A stretch of DNA of 45,018 nt from Rossellomorea orangium (GTDB lineage Bacteria > Bacillota > Bacilli > Bacillales > Bacillaceae_B), in contig NZ_JAHWGH010000016.1 of assembly GCF_019334305.1 (NCBI RefSeq), positions 10,301-55,318 on the forward strand, written 5' to 3'. Each line of letters begins with the position of its first letter. Position 1 is the stretch's first letter. Under the pieces are notes generated by a model. It was not told the DNA's origin. It searched no databases and worked only from the letters and a program-made list of their open reading frames with translations. Below, piece after piece: positions 35,677 through 45,018 of this stretch. The translations under genes and the position numbers were made by a program.

Positions 35677-36138
35677 ATGGAACCATTGATCATTGCTATA
35701 TTGATAGGACTCATCACATCCATATTCAATAAAGTGAAACAGCCACCCTCCAATAAGCCGAGGCAGAAACCGATTCAAACAGCCTCTCCGCCTTCTCCGC
35801 CCGCGCATGATAGTAGGGGGAGGGGAACAGAAAGAGAACGTGAAAGAACGAGACAGAATAAGCCCAGATCATCCAGGGAGCCGATGAAAGAGGTTGTATC
35901 CTCTATTCAAGCCCGTTTAGAAGATAAGAAGAGGGCGGCGGAATCAACCAGCCTCAAGGAACAGGAAGAGCGTTATTCAAGGAAGCTTGAAGCTCATCAT
36001 ACCCGGGCCGCGAAGATTCGCGATGGTAGCCGTTCCCTCAAACTTGATTTCAAAAATGAAGATGATATCGTAAAAGGATTTATTTACTCGGAGGTATTTG
36101 GTCCTCCAAGATCAAAAAAACGTCATCATCAAAAATAA
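35677..36138 (+). CDS. yqfB: YqfB-position membrane-anchored hypothetical protein
   Basis: A 153-residue protein with one N-terminal hydrophobic helix (MEPLIIAILIGLITSIFNKV) and a long, highly charged, low-complexity body (Arg, Glu, Lys, Pro; e.g. RGTERERERTRQNKPR). It is probably partly disordered, with a conserved-looking end DDIVKGFIYSEVFGPPRSKKR. It occupies the yqfB place after floA, and the gene name rests on position more than on sequence. It may act at FloA microdomains, which is inference. The SD AAAGGAG is good. Confidence 0.7.
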   Translation: MEPLIIAILIGLITSIFNKVKQPPSNKPRQKPIQTASPPSPPAHDSRGRGTERERERTRQNKPRSSREPMKEVVSSIQARLEDKKRAAESTSLKEQEERYSRKLEAHHTRAAKIRDGSRSLKLDFKNEDDIVKGFIYSEVFGPPRSKKRHHQK

Positions 36139-36147
36139 CAGTGATGA

Positions 36148-36195
36148 AACCCCTTTTCATTTCATAAATATGAGATGAAAGGGGGTTCTTTTTTT
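36148..36195 (+). terminator. terminator of the yqeZ operon that also contains the yqfC ribosome binding site
   Basis: An 18-bp stem (36148-36165 with 36170-36187, two G-U pairs), loop AAAT, then CTTTTTTT. The 3' arm contains AAAGGGGG, the only SD for yqfC, whose ATG begins immediately after the T-run. Read-through RNA would hide the SD. A CATAAATAT (36163-36171) resembling a sporulation -10 element would start RNA near 36177, without the 5' arm. Confidence 0.85.
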
Positions 36196-36480
36196 ATGGC
36201 GAAAAGTTTTATACACCATATGCGTAAGTGGATGACACAGAAGATGGATTTACCCGAAGATGTCATGATGGACCTTCCTCGCGTCACAATGATTGGACAA
36301 ATTCATATCTATATAGAAAACCACCGGGGGCTTTTGACCTTCACAGATCGAGAGGTGCGGCTTCTGTTAAAGCAGGGTCAGGTGCTGATAAAAGGGGAAC
36401 AATTTGTCATCAAGATGATTCTTCCGGAAGAAATTCTCCTTCAGGGAAAAATTGTAGAAGTGATCTATTTAGAACAATAG
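36196..36480 (+). CDS. yqfC: sporulation protein YqfC
   Basis: A 94-residue protein, with MDLPEDVMMDLPRVTMIGQIHIYIENHRG (about 17-45) and LRLLLKQGQ-type segments matching the YqfC/YabP-like family. In B. subtilis yqfC-yqfD is a mother-cell sigma-E operon required for efficient sporulation. The ATG at 36196 is chosen; an upstream ATG at 36175 would put the terminator T-run inside the gene. It is followed closely by yqfD. Confidence 0.92.
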   Translation: MAKSFIHHMRKWMTQKMDLPEDVMMDLPRVTMIGQIHIYIENHRGLLTFTDREVRLLLKQGQVLIKGEQFVIKMILPEEILLQGKIVEVIYLEQ

Positions 36481-36491
36481 GAGGGACGGAT

Positions 36492-37679
36492 TTGAAGAAT
36501 CAATGGTTTACCTTTCTGAGGGGAAAGGTATTTGTGAAAATGGAAGGCAGATTAGCCGAACGGGTCATCAATCAACTGCTTCGTGCCGATATCACGGTTT
36601 GGAATGTAAGGAGAGCGGGGACTGAGACCATCACCTTTTACTTATCCTTAGACGATGTACATAACTTCAGAAGAGCGGTTCGGGGATCAGGGTGTAAAGC
36701 GACATTTCTAAGGGGTCAGGGTGTCCCTTTTCTATTCAAGCGATCAGTAAAGAATTCCGGATTTATGATAGGTGGATTGGCATTCTTCGTCATCGTATTC
36801 CTTCTCTCCAATATGGTGTGGGACATACAGATAAAGGGTGCGTCTCCTCAAACCGAACACAGTATACGGAAGGAACTGAAGGAAATGGGTGTTTCCAAGG
36901 GGAAGATGCAGTTCTCGATACCCGATGTGGAGAACATTCAACGGGAATTATCTTTCAGAATGAATAATATTACGTGGGTAGGGGTGGAATTACAAGGGAC
37001 AACCTTCCACTTTCAAGTAGTGGAGAAGAACGCACCAGAGCCTTCTGAATCCACTGGCCTGCAGCACATCGTCGCAGCAAAGAAAGCTATCATTACAAAC
37101 ATGTTTGTAGAAGAAGGAGATCCACAGGTGAACGTGAATGACTACGTCAGTAAAGGTCAGCTCCTTGTTTCCGGTTTGATCGGGAATGAAAAGGATCCCA
37201 AAGGTGTGTCGGCCAAAGCGAAGATTCTGGGGGAAACATGGTATAAGACGTCAGTGGAACTACCGTTAAAGTCACGATTTATCGTGTTCAGTGGCAATGA
37301 GAAGAGAAAACATTATCTGGGGATAGGTTCACTTGATATCCCGATATGGGGATTCGGGAAAACGGAATTCAAGGACATTATAGTGGAAGAAAATAAAAAA
37401 ACCCTCCGATTTCTTAAGTGGGAGCTCCCTGTTTATTATATGGATAGAAGCATGAAAGAAAAAGAGGATGTGGAAAGAACCTATACGAAGTCAGAAGCCA
37501 TCATTGCGGCCAAGAAGCTTGCCAAGAGTAACCTTGAATCCAGCCTCCCGGAAGATGCAGAAATCAGAGACGAAAAAATTTTGCAAGAAAAGGTTGAGAA
37601 TGGTAAAGTTAGGGTAACCATTCACTTCAAAGTAATCGAAAATATTGCAGTAGGACAACCAATTATTCAAGGAGACTAA
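36492..37679 (+). CDS. yqfD: sporulation protein YqfD
   Basis: A 395-residue membrane protein of the stage IV sporulation YqfD family, required for sporulation in B. subtilis. The N-terminal soluble part (KNQWFTFLRGKVFVKMEGRLAERVIN) precedes one membrane helix (about 86-108, IGGLAFFVIVFLLSNMVW). A large extracytoplasmic region holds YqfD domain motifs ITWVGVELQGT and PQVNVNDYVSKGQLLVSGLI. The TTG start at 36492 follows AGGAGG by seven bases. The longer frame upstream overlaps yqfC and is rejected. Confidence 0.93.
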   Translation: MKNQWFTFLRGKVFVKMEGRLAERVINQLLRADITVWNVRRAGTETITFYLSLDDVHNFRRAVRGSGCKATFLRGQGVPFLFKRSVKNSGFMIGGLAFFVIVFLLSNMVWDIQIKGASPQTEHSIRKELKEMGVSKGKMQFSIPDVENIQRELSFRMNNITWVGVELQGTTFHFQVVEKNAPEPSESTGLQHIVAAKKAIITNMFVEEGDPQVNVNDYVSKGQLLVSGLIGNEKDPKGVSAKAKILGETWYKTSVELPLKSRFIVFSGNEKRKHYLGIGSLDIPIWGFGKTEFKDIIVEENKKTLRFLKWELPVYYMDRSMKEKEDVERTYTKSEAIIAAKKLAKSNLESSLPEDAEIRDEKILQEKVENGKVRVTIHFKVIENIAVGQPIIQGD

Positions 37680-37682
37680 CGA

Positions 37683-38642
37683 ATGTCAGATGAAATCTTA
37701 ATGAAATTACAACTTGAAAACCCTAATGAAGCCATCGCTTTGTTTGGCGTTTCAGATTCTCACCTTAAATTAATAGAACAGGAATTACACGTTTCGATTG
37801 TAACAAGAGGCGAAGAATTGCTGGTTTCGGGTAAAGAAGAAGATGTAAGTCTCGCTCTTGATATTTCTGATCGACTGGTGGCCGTGATCCGCAAAGGGAT
37901 CAATATCGGCCAGCGTGACGTCCACTATGCCATCGAGATGGGCAGACAAGGGACGCTTGAATACTTTACAGAGTTGTACAATGAAGAAATCACTAAGAAC
38001 GCAAAAGGTAAATCCATACGGGTCAAAACCCTTGGGCAGCGGCAATACATTCAATCCATCAAGAAACATGATATGGTGTTCGGGATCGGTCCTGCAGGCA
38101 CAGGAAAGACGTATTTAGCTGTGGTCATGGCCGTTCATGCCCTTAAAAATGGGCAGGTCAAGAAGATTATCCTGACAAGGCCGGCTGTAGAAGCTGGGGA
38201 AAGCCTCGGATTCCTCCCTGGTGACTTGAAGGAAAAGGTAGATCCATATCTCCGTCCCCTTTATGATGCCTTGCATGATGTCTTGGGAGCAGAGCATACC
38301 GTACGCTTGATCGAAAGAGGGACCATTGAGATCGCTCCCCTTGCCTATATGAGGGGCCGTACACTGGATGATGCGTTCGTGATCCTGGATGAGGCACAGA
38401 ATACAACAAAGGCACAAATGAAAATGTTCTTGACCAGACTGGGCTTTGATTCAAAGATGATCATCACGGGAGACCGTTCCCAGGTTGATCTGCCGAGGGG
38501 AAGCGAGTCGGGGTTAATATCTTCTGAAAGAATATTAAAGGATGTCAAGGGAGTATCGTTCATTTATCTCGATCAAGCTGATGTTGTTCGACATCCGTTG
38601 GTCGCGAAAATTATCGATGCCTATGAAGCAAATGAAAAATAA
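37683..38642 (+). CDS. phoH: PhoH-like ATPase
   Basis: A 319-residue P-loop NTPase of the PhoH family. An N-terminal KH-like region (about 1-70) precedes Walker A GPAGTGKT (136-143) and Walker B VILDEAQN (about 233-240), with TGDRSQVDLP as sensor-type motif. The family joins RNA-helicase-like ATPase with YbeY and is implicated in RNA metabolism; phosphate control is not evident here. It starts three bases after yqfD. Confidence 0.94.
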   Translation: MSDEILMKLQLENPNEAIALFGVSDSHLKLIEQELHVSIVTRGEELLVSGKEEDVSLALDISDRLVAVIRKGINIGQRDVHYAIEMGRQGTLEYFTELYNEEITKNAKGKSIRVKTLGQRQYIQSIKKHDMVFGIGPAGTGKTYLAVVMAVHALKNGQVKKIILTRPAVEAGESLGFLPGDLKEKVDPYLRPLYDALHDVLGAEHTVRLIERGTIEIAPLAYMRGRTLDDAFVILDEAQNTTKAQMKMFLTRLGFDSKMIITGDRSQVDLPRGSESGLISSERILKDVKGVSFIYLDQADVVRHPLVAKIIDAYEANEK

Positions 38643-38651
38643 GCTAAACAG

Positions 38652-38717
38652 AGATTGATCCGATAGGTCCATGCCCTCCCGAAATGCAGCGGCATGTATC
38701 TGGATCAATCTTTTTTT
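38652..38717 (+). terminator. terminator of yqfC-yqfD-phoH
   Basis: The outer stem AGATTGATCC (38652-38661) pairs with GGATCAATCT (38702-38711). The inner stem is ATGCC/GGCAT. It is followed by seven T residues. Confidence 0.9.
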
Positions 38718-38823
38718 AATGGGTTAAACATAGATAAATAAGTCAAAAACTGTTATCATTTTACATAATTGCTACATGTTTTTGAATAAACCGAAATTGT
38801 CTATACATAACAGGGGGTTCTTT

Positions 38824-40980
38824 ATGCAAACTCACCCATTTCTACTTAAGATAAGGAGCTTTCTAAGCTACCGGTTGTTTACCAATCTTCTATTTGTGTT
38901 ATTGGGTATCATTGTGTTCGGTGTACTATATGGAAATGTGAAACCCAAAACGCTGGATATTAATTTGTATGAAGATGCACCTACAACGATCAGGGCTCCT
39001 AAGAAATTTGTCGATGAAGAGGCCACTGCCAAGAAGAAGGAAGAAGCGAAGGCGGAAGTGGCGGATGTATATACCCCTAAAGAAGGGGCGATCGACAACT
39101 CCATATCGCTGCTTCACTCTCTTATGGAAAGCGTTACTGAAGTGAAAAAAGAGTCTGAACAGAAGGTGGTGGAAGACGATTTAAAGCCACCGCCGAATCT
39201 GAATATTAATGATCAGCTGAAACTGCTAAAAGCAAAATTGCCCAAAGATAAAAATAATAATGTAACCAACAGTTTGAGTGATGATGTGTTGAAGTCACTG
39301 CTGGAGGCGTCAGAAGACGACCTCTCCCGTGTAGAGACCATCGTGTCCACACAAATGAAGATCATTATGGAAAACGGCGTAAAAGAGGAAGCGCTAAATG
39401 AAGCGAAATTAAATTTAGAACAACGGATCACCAATTATTCATTCAAAGGCGAGCTGTCAACCGCTGCCGTTAAACTTGGAAAAGTCGCTTTAGAGCCGAC
39501 GCTTTACTATGATGCTGAAAAGACGGATGAGTTAAAGAAGCTCGCCGAGGCAAACGTCGAAAAGGTGGAAATCATCGAAGGCGGGGTCATCGTTGAAGAC
39601 GGGGACCTCATCACTCCTAAAAAATACAGTATCCTGAAGTCTTTGGGAATGGTGGAAAATACATTTTCCTTTAGGCCATACGTCGGGCTGGCCCTCTTTG
39701 TGCTCGTAGTGATCAGTTCACTGTATTATTTCTTTTATACCCTCGAAGTGTCAGAGGAGCGAAAGCAGAATTACTTGATCCTGACGAGTATCGTATTCGT
39801 CATTTCCCTCTTGATCATGAAGATTGTGGGACTGATCGAGCAGCTTGAGATCAATGATATTGCTTTCATCTTCCCTGCAGCGTTTACAGGTATGATATTG
39901 AGGATCCTCTTAAATGAGCGGATTGCCATGATGATGGTGTTCATCCTCTCAGCGTGTTCGAGCATCGTCTTTCATCAACAGTTCTCTGGATCCATTGACA
40001 TCGAAATAGCGATTTATACTTTATTCAGCGGCGTCTCGGGGATTCTTTTCCTAATGAACCGCAATCAGCGTTCGAATATTTTGAGGGCGGGAATTTACGT
40101 AGCCCTGGTCAATATCCTCATCCTGGGCTTCCTAATTCTATTAAGCGGTACGTCTTACTCGAATAGCGAATATGTCTATTACCTTGTGTTTGCCCTTGTA
40201 TCGGGAATCAGCTCTTCCATCCTGACAATCGGTTTCCTCCCGTTCTTTGAAGCAGGTTTCGGTATCCTGTCCTCCATGAGGCTGGTAGAGTTGTCAAGTC
40301 CAACACAGCCACTCTTAAAGAAACTGCTGACCGACGCTCCGGGTACCTATCATCATAGTGTGATGGTGGCAAACCTTGCGGAAGCAGCTTGTGAATCCAT
40401 TGGGGCAAATGGATTGTTGGCGAGGGTCGGGTGTTACTATCACGATGTCGGCAAGTCTAAACGACCGCATTTCTTTATCGAGAATCAGCTGAATATGGGT
40501 AATCCCCATGATCGGGTCTCGCCTGAAACAAGTAGGGATGTTATTATTAGTCATGCTTCGGATGGAGCTGAGATGCTCCGGAAACATAAACTGCCGAAGG
40601 AAATCGTCGACATCGCCGAGCAGCATCATGGTACGACCCTCCTGAAATTTTTCTATTATAAGGCGAAAGAACAAGGGAAAGATGTTAAGGAAGATGATTA
40701 TCGTTATCCAGGACCTAAACCACAGACAAGGGAAGCGGCTGTCATCAGCATTGCCGACAGTGTGGAAGCGGCTGTCAGGTCGAAGAAATCACCCACTCAG
40801 ACTGAAATTCAGCAGCTCGTCCACTCAATCGTACAAGACCGTCTGCAGGACGGGCAGTTCAACGAGTGTGATATATCATTAAAACAGTTGGAAACAGTTA
40901 AGAGGTCATTGTGTGAGACATTAAATGGAATATTTCATCCAAGAATCGAATATCCGGAACTACAAGCAAAAGGAGAATAA
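38824..40980 (+). CDS. pgpH: cyclic-di-AMP phosphodiesterase PgpH (7TM-HD)
   Basis: A 718-residue membrane enzyme that hydrolyses c-di-AMP to pApA. In order: an N-terminal membrane helix (about 17-38); an extracellular 7TMR-HDED domain (about 45-270); seven membrane helices (about 275-475); and a cytoplasmic HD domain (about 490-700) with HHSVMVANLAEAA, GCYYHDVGKSKRPHFF (the HD near residue 542) and EQHHGTTL. The ATG at 38824 has AGGGGG upstream; a frame 16 codons longer has no SD. It is followed by ybeY after three bases. Confidence 0.95.
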   Translation: MQTHPFLLKIRSFLSYRLFTNLLFVLLGIIVFGVLYGNVKPKTLDINLYEDAPTTIRAPKKFVDEEATAKKKEEAKAEVADVYTPKEGAIDNSISLLHSLMESVTEVKKESEQKVVEDDLKPPPNLNINDQLKLLKAKLPKDKNNNVTNSLSDDVLKSLLEASEDDLSRVETIVSTQMKIIMENGVKEEALNEAKLNLEQRITNYSFKGELSTAAVKLGKVALEPTLYYDAEKTDELKKLAEANVEKVEIIEGGVIVEDGDLITPKKYSILKSLGMVENTFSFRPYVGLALFVLVVISSLYYFFYTLEVSEERKQNYLILTSIVFVISLLIMKIVGLIEQLEINDIAFIFPAAFTGMILRILLNERIAMMMVFILSACSSIVFHQQFSGSIDIEIAIYTLFSGVSGILFLMNRNQRSNILRAGIYVALVNILILGFLILLSGTSYSNSEYVYYLVFALVSGISSSILTIGFLPFFEAGFGILSSMRLVELSSPTQPLLKKLLTDAPGTYHHSVMVANLAEAACESIGANGLLARVGCYYHDVGKSKRPHFFIENQLNMGNPHDRVSPETSRDVIISHASDGAEMLRKHKLPKEIVDIAEQHHGTTLLKFFYYKAKEQGKDVKEDDYRYPGPKPQTREAAVISIADSVEAAVRSKKSPTQTEIQQLVHSIVQDRLQDGQFNECDISLKQLETVKRSLCETLNGIFHPRIEYPELQAKGE

Positions 40981-40983
40981 AGC

Positions 40984-41457
40984 ATGCCATTATTGATCGA
41001 CTTTATAGATGAAACTGAATCACTGACAGACGAACAAACACAGCTGGTTCAAAATATCTTGAATTTTGCAGCTGAAAAAGAAGGGATCGAGGACGAAAGC
41101 GAAGTCTCCGTAACCTTCGTGACCAATGAACGGATCCAGGAAATCAACAGGGAATACAGGGATAAGGACCAACCGACAGATGTGATTTCATTCGCCCTGG
41201 AAGAATTGGGTGAAGATGAGATCGAAATCATCGGGGGAGAGATCCCGCGTGTACTTGGAGATATCATCATTTCCATTGACCGGACGAAAGAACAGGCGGA
41301 AGAATACAATCATTCAGTATCACGTGAGCTTGGTTTCCTTGCCCTTCACGGATTCCTCCATTTATTGGGCTATGACCATATGGAGGAAGAGGAAGAAAAG
41401 CAGATGTTTGAGAAACAAAAGGACATTCTGGATGAATATGGACTCAAAAGAGACTAA
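40984..41457 (+). CDS. ybeY: endoribonuclease YbeY (rRNA maturation)
   Basis: A 157-residue zinc-dependent endoribonuclease acting in 16S rRNA 3' processing and 70S quality control. The metal site H122-x3-H126-x5-H132 is seen in [12 protein letters not shown]. Other family motifs are [11 protein letters not shown] and [11 protein letters not shown]. It overlaps dgkA by 20 bases. Confidence 0.96.
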   Translation: MPLLIDFIDETESLTDEQTQLVQNILNFAAEKEGIEDESEVSVTFVTNERIQEINREYRDKDQPTDVISFALEELGEDEIEIIGGEIPRVLGDIIISIDRTKEQAEEYNHSVSRELGFLALHGFLHLLGYDHMEEEEEKQMFEKQKDILDEYGLKRD

Positions 41458-41824
41458 GTTCGGCTTATTCAGGTTCTTAAAATCCTTTGGGTATGCTGCG
41501 GAAGGGATGAAATCCGTTTGGGCGACGGAACAGAATTTCAGGATTCATGCATGTGTTGGAGTGATCGTTTTCTTCCTTGCTTATATTCTTTCGGTATCGG
41601 CAATGGAATGGGCCGTACTGATCATACTGGTCTTTACGGTGCTTGCCTTTGAAACGATGAATACTGCGATTGAAAAGGCAGTAGATCTTTCCGTTGATGA
41701 GTTTCATCCACTTGCCAAGGCTGCGAAAGACCTGGCATCAGCTGCCGTCCTTCTCTTCGCGATATGTACGGCGATTGTGGGGACCATTATCTTTCTTCCA
41801 AAGCTTTTGAATTTGATCATCTAA
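41438..41824 (+). CDS. dgkA: undecaprenol/diacylglycerol kinase
   Basis: A 128-residue small membrane kinase with three membrane helices. It phosphorylates undecaprenol to recycle the cell-wall lipid carrier in Gram-positive bacteria. Signature residues are in [45 protein letters not shown] (about 62-98; active-site Glu and Asn). The ATG at 41438 gives MDSKETK, as in B. subtilis. It lies inside the end of ybeY, so the genes are coupled. Confidence 0.93.
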   Translation: MDSKETKFGLFRFLKSFGYAAEGMKSVWATEQNFRIHACVGVIVFFLAYILSVSAMEWAVLIILVFTVLAFETMNTAIEKAVDLSVDEFHPLAKAAKDLASAAVLLFAICTAIVGTIIFLPKLLNLII

Positions 41825-41849
41825 TTTACAGGTATTATGAGCGAAAAAT

Positions 41850-41895
41850 AAGGGCTGCAGGAAAGAATTTTTACGAATTCTGCCCTGCAGCCCTT
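41850..41895. terminator. long hairpin after dgkA
   Basis: AAGGGCTGCAGG (41850-41861) pairs with CCTGCAGCCCTT (41884-41895), and GAATT/AATTC extends it. There is no T-run on the plus strand. The A-run before the stem gives one only on the minus strand. Confidence 0.6.
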
Positions 41896-42030
41896 AATTC
41901 ATTTGAAAACGTTCTTATACTTGTATAGAATAAGTGGAGCAAAGTGCAATATCGATAAATAGTTTGAATTATCTAACTATTTTATTACAAAATGATAACA
42001 GCCCATTTTCTTTTATGAAAATTGTAGTAA

Positions 42031-43378
<1,348 letters not shown>

Positions 43379-43484
43379 TAATTAACAATATTTAGGCCAC
43401 ATGTTTTAGAGATAAAATGCTCATTCTAATCACAAGAAAGCTTATGAAGTCTTGCTAGTTTAAATCCAGAAAGGTGGGTTTTTT

Positions 43485-43628
43485 ATGTTAGACTTAACAT
43501 GGAAATTTTTTTCGCAAACGGGTAGTATAGACACCTATCTCCTTTTTAAGGAGCTTGAAAAGGAGACGTTTGAAGATCCTTACAGCTTTGAAGAAGAAAC
43601 AGCGGAAGTAGATTTCCCTTTAACGTGA
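43485..43628 (+). CDS. yqzL: YqzL family protein
   Basis: A 47-residue protein, beginning MLDLTWKFFSQTGSIDTYLLF and ending VDFPLT, with an acidic second half. It matches the YqzL family found between era and recO in Bacillus; the function is unknown. The ATG at 43485 has AAAGGTGG upstream. Confidence 0.9.
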   Translation: MLDLTWKFFSQTGSIDTYLLFKELEKETFEDPYSFEEETAEVDFPLT

Positions 43629-43673
43629 TAAGTTTGTCATCACCCGGGTGGATTGATATCGGGAGGTGGCTGT

Positions 43674-44426
43674 ATGCTGCAGAAATGTGAAGGGATTGTC
43701 ATTCGAACGAATCATTACGGTGAGTCGAACAAAATTGTTACCATATACACAAGGGAATTCGGAAAGATTGGATTGATGGCTAGAGGGGCAAAGAAACCTA
43801 ATAGCCGTCTATCCGCCATTTCACAATTGTTTACATATGGTTATTTCCTTTTTATCAAAGGAAGTGGACTGGGTACCCTGCAACAGGGAGAGATGGCCGA
43901 ATCGCTGAGACATGTGAAGGAGGATCTGTTCAAGACGGCATATGCTACATACATCGTCGACCTCCTTGATAAAGCGACCGAGGACAAGAAGCCTAATCCC
44001 TTTCTGTTTGAATTGCTTTATAAGACTCTTCACTACCTAAACGAAGACTACGACCCGGAAATCCTTATGCATATATTTGAAATGAAGATGCTCCCGGTAT
44101 TAGGGTTGTATCCTCATCTGAACGGGTGCTCCGTTTGCGGGGAGAGCGATGGGGAATTTGCGTTTTCGTTTAAGGAAAATGGATTCATCTGTCATCGATG
44201 TCTAAGTGAAGATCCTCATCATTTACCGTTATCGCAAGGTACTGTGAAACTTCTCAGGGTTTTTTATTATTTTGATATCAATCGGTTGGGGAATATTTCG
44301 GTGAAAGATGAAACAAAACGTCAATTAAAACGGGTAATCAGGACTTATTACGATGAAAATTCAGGTTTAACATTAAAGTCCAGAAGGTTTTTAGACCAAA
44401 TGGATAACCTTAAGGACTTATTCTAG
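43674..44426 (+). CDS. recO: DNA repair protein RecO
   Basis: Recombination mediator that loads RecA with RecR and anneals SSB-coated strands. The 250-residue protein has the N-terminal OB fold ([37 protein letters not shown]) and a helical C-terminal domain with four zinc cysteines (CSVC and CHRC, about 152-177). The ATG at 43674 follows GGGAGGTGG; the longer frame begins before this SD. It is followed by its own terminator. Confidence 0.96.
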   Translation: MLQKCEGIVIRTNHYGESNKIVTIYTREFGKIGLMARGAKKPNSRLSAISQLFTYGYFLFIKGSGLGTLQQGEMAESLRHVKEDLFKTAYATYIVDLLDKATEDKKPNPFLFELLYKTLHYLNEDYDPEILMHIFEMKMLPVLGLYPHLNGCSVCGESDGEFAFSFKENGFICHRCLSEDPHHLPLSQGTVKLLRVFYYFDINRLGNISVKDETKRQLKRVIRTYYDENSGLTLKSRRFLDQMDNLKDLF

Positions 44427-44455
44427 GATTTATAAATGCTGCTTGTGATATAGAA

Positions 44456-44491
44456 AGGCCCATTCACTTTTGTGGATGGGCCTGATTTTTT
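44456..44491 (+). terminator. terminator of recO
   Basis: AGGCCCAT extended to AGGCCCATTCAC (44456-44467) pairs with GTGGATGGGCCT (44472-44483), followed by a T-rich tail. Confidence 0.92.
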
Positions 44492-44638
44492 ATGGCTACT
44501 GTTAGCTACGAGGCTAAGAGGCTAGAATTCAGTTCATATCTAAAAAATCCCCAAAGGCAAAAAACGCCTTCAGGGATTTTCCAGATATGCTTGTCGGGGC
44601 TGAACGAGCCGCCTCCGCTTTAGGTGTCTGCTAGCTCC

Positions 44639-44739
44639 GGAGGCTAGAGGCTCGAGGTCATAAGTCAACCCTGCCAAAAAGGCAAAGAACGCCTTTCCTG
44701 CAGGGCCGTCTTATGCTTGTCGCCTCTGAACGAGCCGCC
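44639..44739 (-). repeat. structured repeat copy b
   Basis: P1 is GGAGGCT 44639-44645 with AGCCGCC 44733-44739. P2 is AGAGGC 44646-44651 with GCCTCT 44722-44727. P3 base is CATAAG 44659-44664 with CTTATG 44710-44715, and inside it CCCTGC/GCAGGG and AAGGC/GCCTT. Confidence 0.85.
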
Positions 44740-44764
44740 TGCGCTTTAGGTGTCTGCTAGCTCC

Positions 44765-44863
44765 GGCGGCTAGCCCCTCGAGGTCATATCTAAAAAATCC
44801 CCAAAGGCAAAAAACGCCTTCAGGGATTTTCCAGATATGCTTGTCGGGGCTGAGCAAGCCGCC
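44765..44863 (-). repeat. structured repeat copy a'
   Basis: P1 is GGCGGCT 44765-44771 with AGCCGCC 44857-44863. P2 is AGCCCC 44772-44777 with GGGGCT 44846-44851. P3 base is CATATCT 44785-44791 with AGATATG 44833-44839, and inside it AAAATCCC/GGGATTTT and AAGGC/GCCTT. Confidence 0.85.
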
Positions 44864-44888
44864 TGCGCTTTAGGTGTCTGCTAGCTCC

Positions 44889-44989
44889 GGCGGCTAGAGG
44901 CTCGAGGTCATAAGTCAACCCTGCCAAAAAGGCAAAGAACGCCTTTCCTGCAGGGCCGTCTTATGCTTGTCGCCTCTGAACGAGCCGCC
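44889..44989 (-). repeat. structured repeat copy b'
   Basis: Near-identical to copy b: P1 GGCGGCT 44889-44895 with AGCCGCC 44983-44989, P2 AGAGGC/GCCTCT, P3 with CATAAG/CTTATG. Confidence 0.85.
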
Positions 44990-45018
44990 TGCGCTTTAGG
45001 TGGCTGCTAGCTCCGGCG

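Larger units (their letters stand above)
44534..45018 (-). repeat. tandem array of structured repeats (four units, last cut by window end)
   Basis: Units of about 124-126 bases follow each other: a (44534-44657), b (44658-44783), a' (44784-44907), b' (44908-45018, cut). Units a and a' are almost identical, as are b and b', so a roughly 250-base dimer has been duplicated. Each unit contains the same fold as the element at 681-786 but with different helix sequences. Read on the minus strand, mismatches in the helices become G-U pairs, so the RNA-like strand is minus. The first unit lacks its left P1/P2 partners. This 592-base stretch after recO contains no credible protein gene. Confidence 0.9.

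Noticed and set aside
36228..36491. Upstream extension of yqfD overlapping yqfC
   Set aside because: It is a shadow of yqfC in another frame. The TTG at 36492 has a strong SD and matches the family length.
44534..45018. Possible CRISPR array because of regular direct repeats
   Set aside because: Repeat units are about 125 bases, they alternate in two types, and the spacers are also repeated. No unique spacers or cas genes are seen.

Overview
The window is a chromosomal segment of a low-to-moderate GC, endospore-forming member of the Bacillaceae. The evidence is gene content and order: a sigma-K N-terminus, sda, gpr, spoIIP, yqfC-yqfD, the comE locus, the hrcA-grpE-dnaK-dnaJ operon with a CIRCE operator, and the run yqeG-yqeH-aroE ... 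era-yqzL-recO, which follows the Bacillus subtilis yqe/yqf region almost gene for gene. It differs from B. subtilis by pssA next to sigK, a GH13 alpha-glucosidase plus deoC between mtaB and yqeW, and several dispersed repeats, so it is probably another genus or clade of Bacillaceae (inference; no species is claimed).

Layout. 1-1854: minus-strand sigK (cut by the window start), pssA and sda, with a tiny plus-strand membrane peptide gene between sigK and pssA. 1855-2301: regulatory interval with four DnaA boxes and a 0A box between sda and yqeG. 2302-7301: a tightly packed operon of ribosome-assembly, shikimate, NAD and Ap4A genes (yqeG, yqeH, aroE, yqeI, nadD, yqeK, rsfS, yqeM). 7408-11827: DNA-uptake locus (comER divergent from comEA-comEB-comEC). 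11979-13729: yqzM, holA, rpsT. 13932-16922: sporulation block gpr-spoIIP-yqxA. 17108-20162: lepA-hemW. 20163-28483: a structured repeat, then the CIRCE-controlled heat-shock operon hrcA-grpE-dnaK-dnaJ-prmA-rsmE-mtaB. 28484-32191: accessory carbon/nucleoside genes (alpha-glucosidase, deoC, a Na/Pi-cotransporter-like protein). 32285-33162: rpsU (structured leader) and yqeY. 33244-36138: a sigma-W-type promoter followed by yqeZ-floA-yqfB, a membrane microdomain and envelope-stress operon. 36196-44426: yqfC-yqfD-phoH, pgpH-ybeY-dgkA, cdd-era, yqzL-recO. 44534-45018: a tandem array of structured repeats running off the window end.

The most interesting signal is the repeat family found at 681-838 and again at 44534-45018. 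The copies carry three different sequences in the same two helices, and the changes are compensatory. Residual non-Watson-Crick pairs are mostly G-U on one strand and A-C on the other in every copy. This points to a selected, strand-specific RNA (or transcribed hairpin) element, not a passive repeat. I know no name for it and could not search databases. Other points worth a look: a terminator whose 3' arm is the yqfC ribosome binding site, a DnaA-box cluster beside a perfect 0A box at sda, a conserved sigma-W promoter, and a foldable rpsU leader with mutually exclusive helices.
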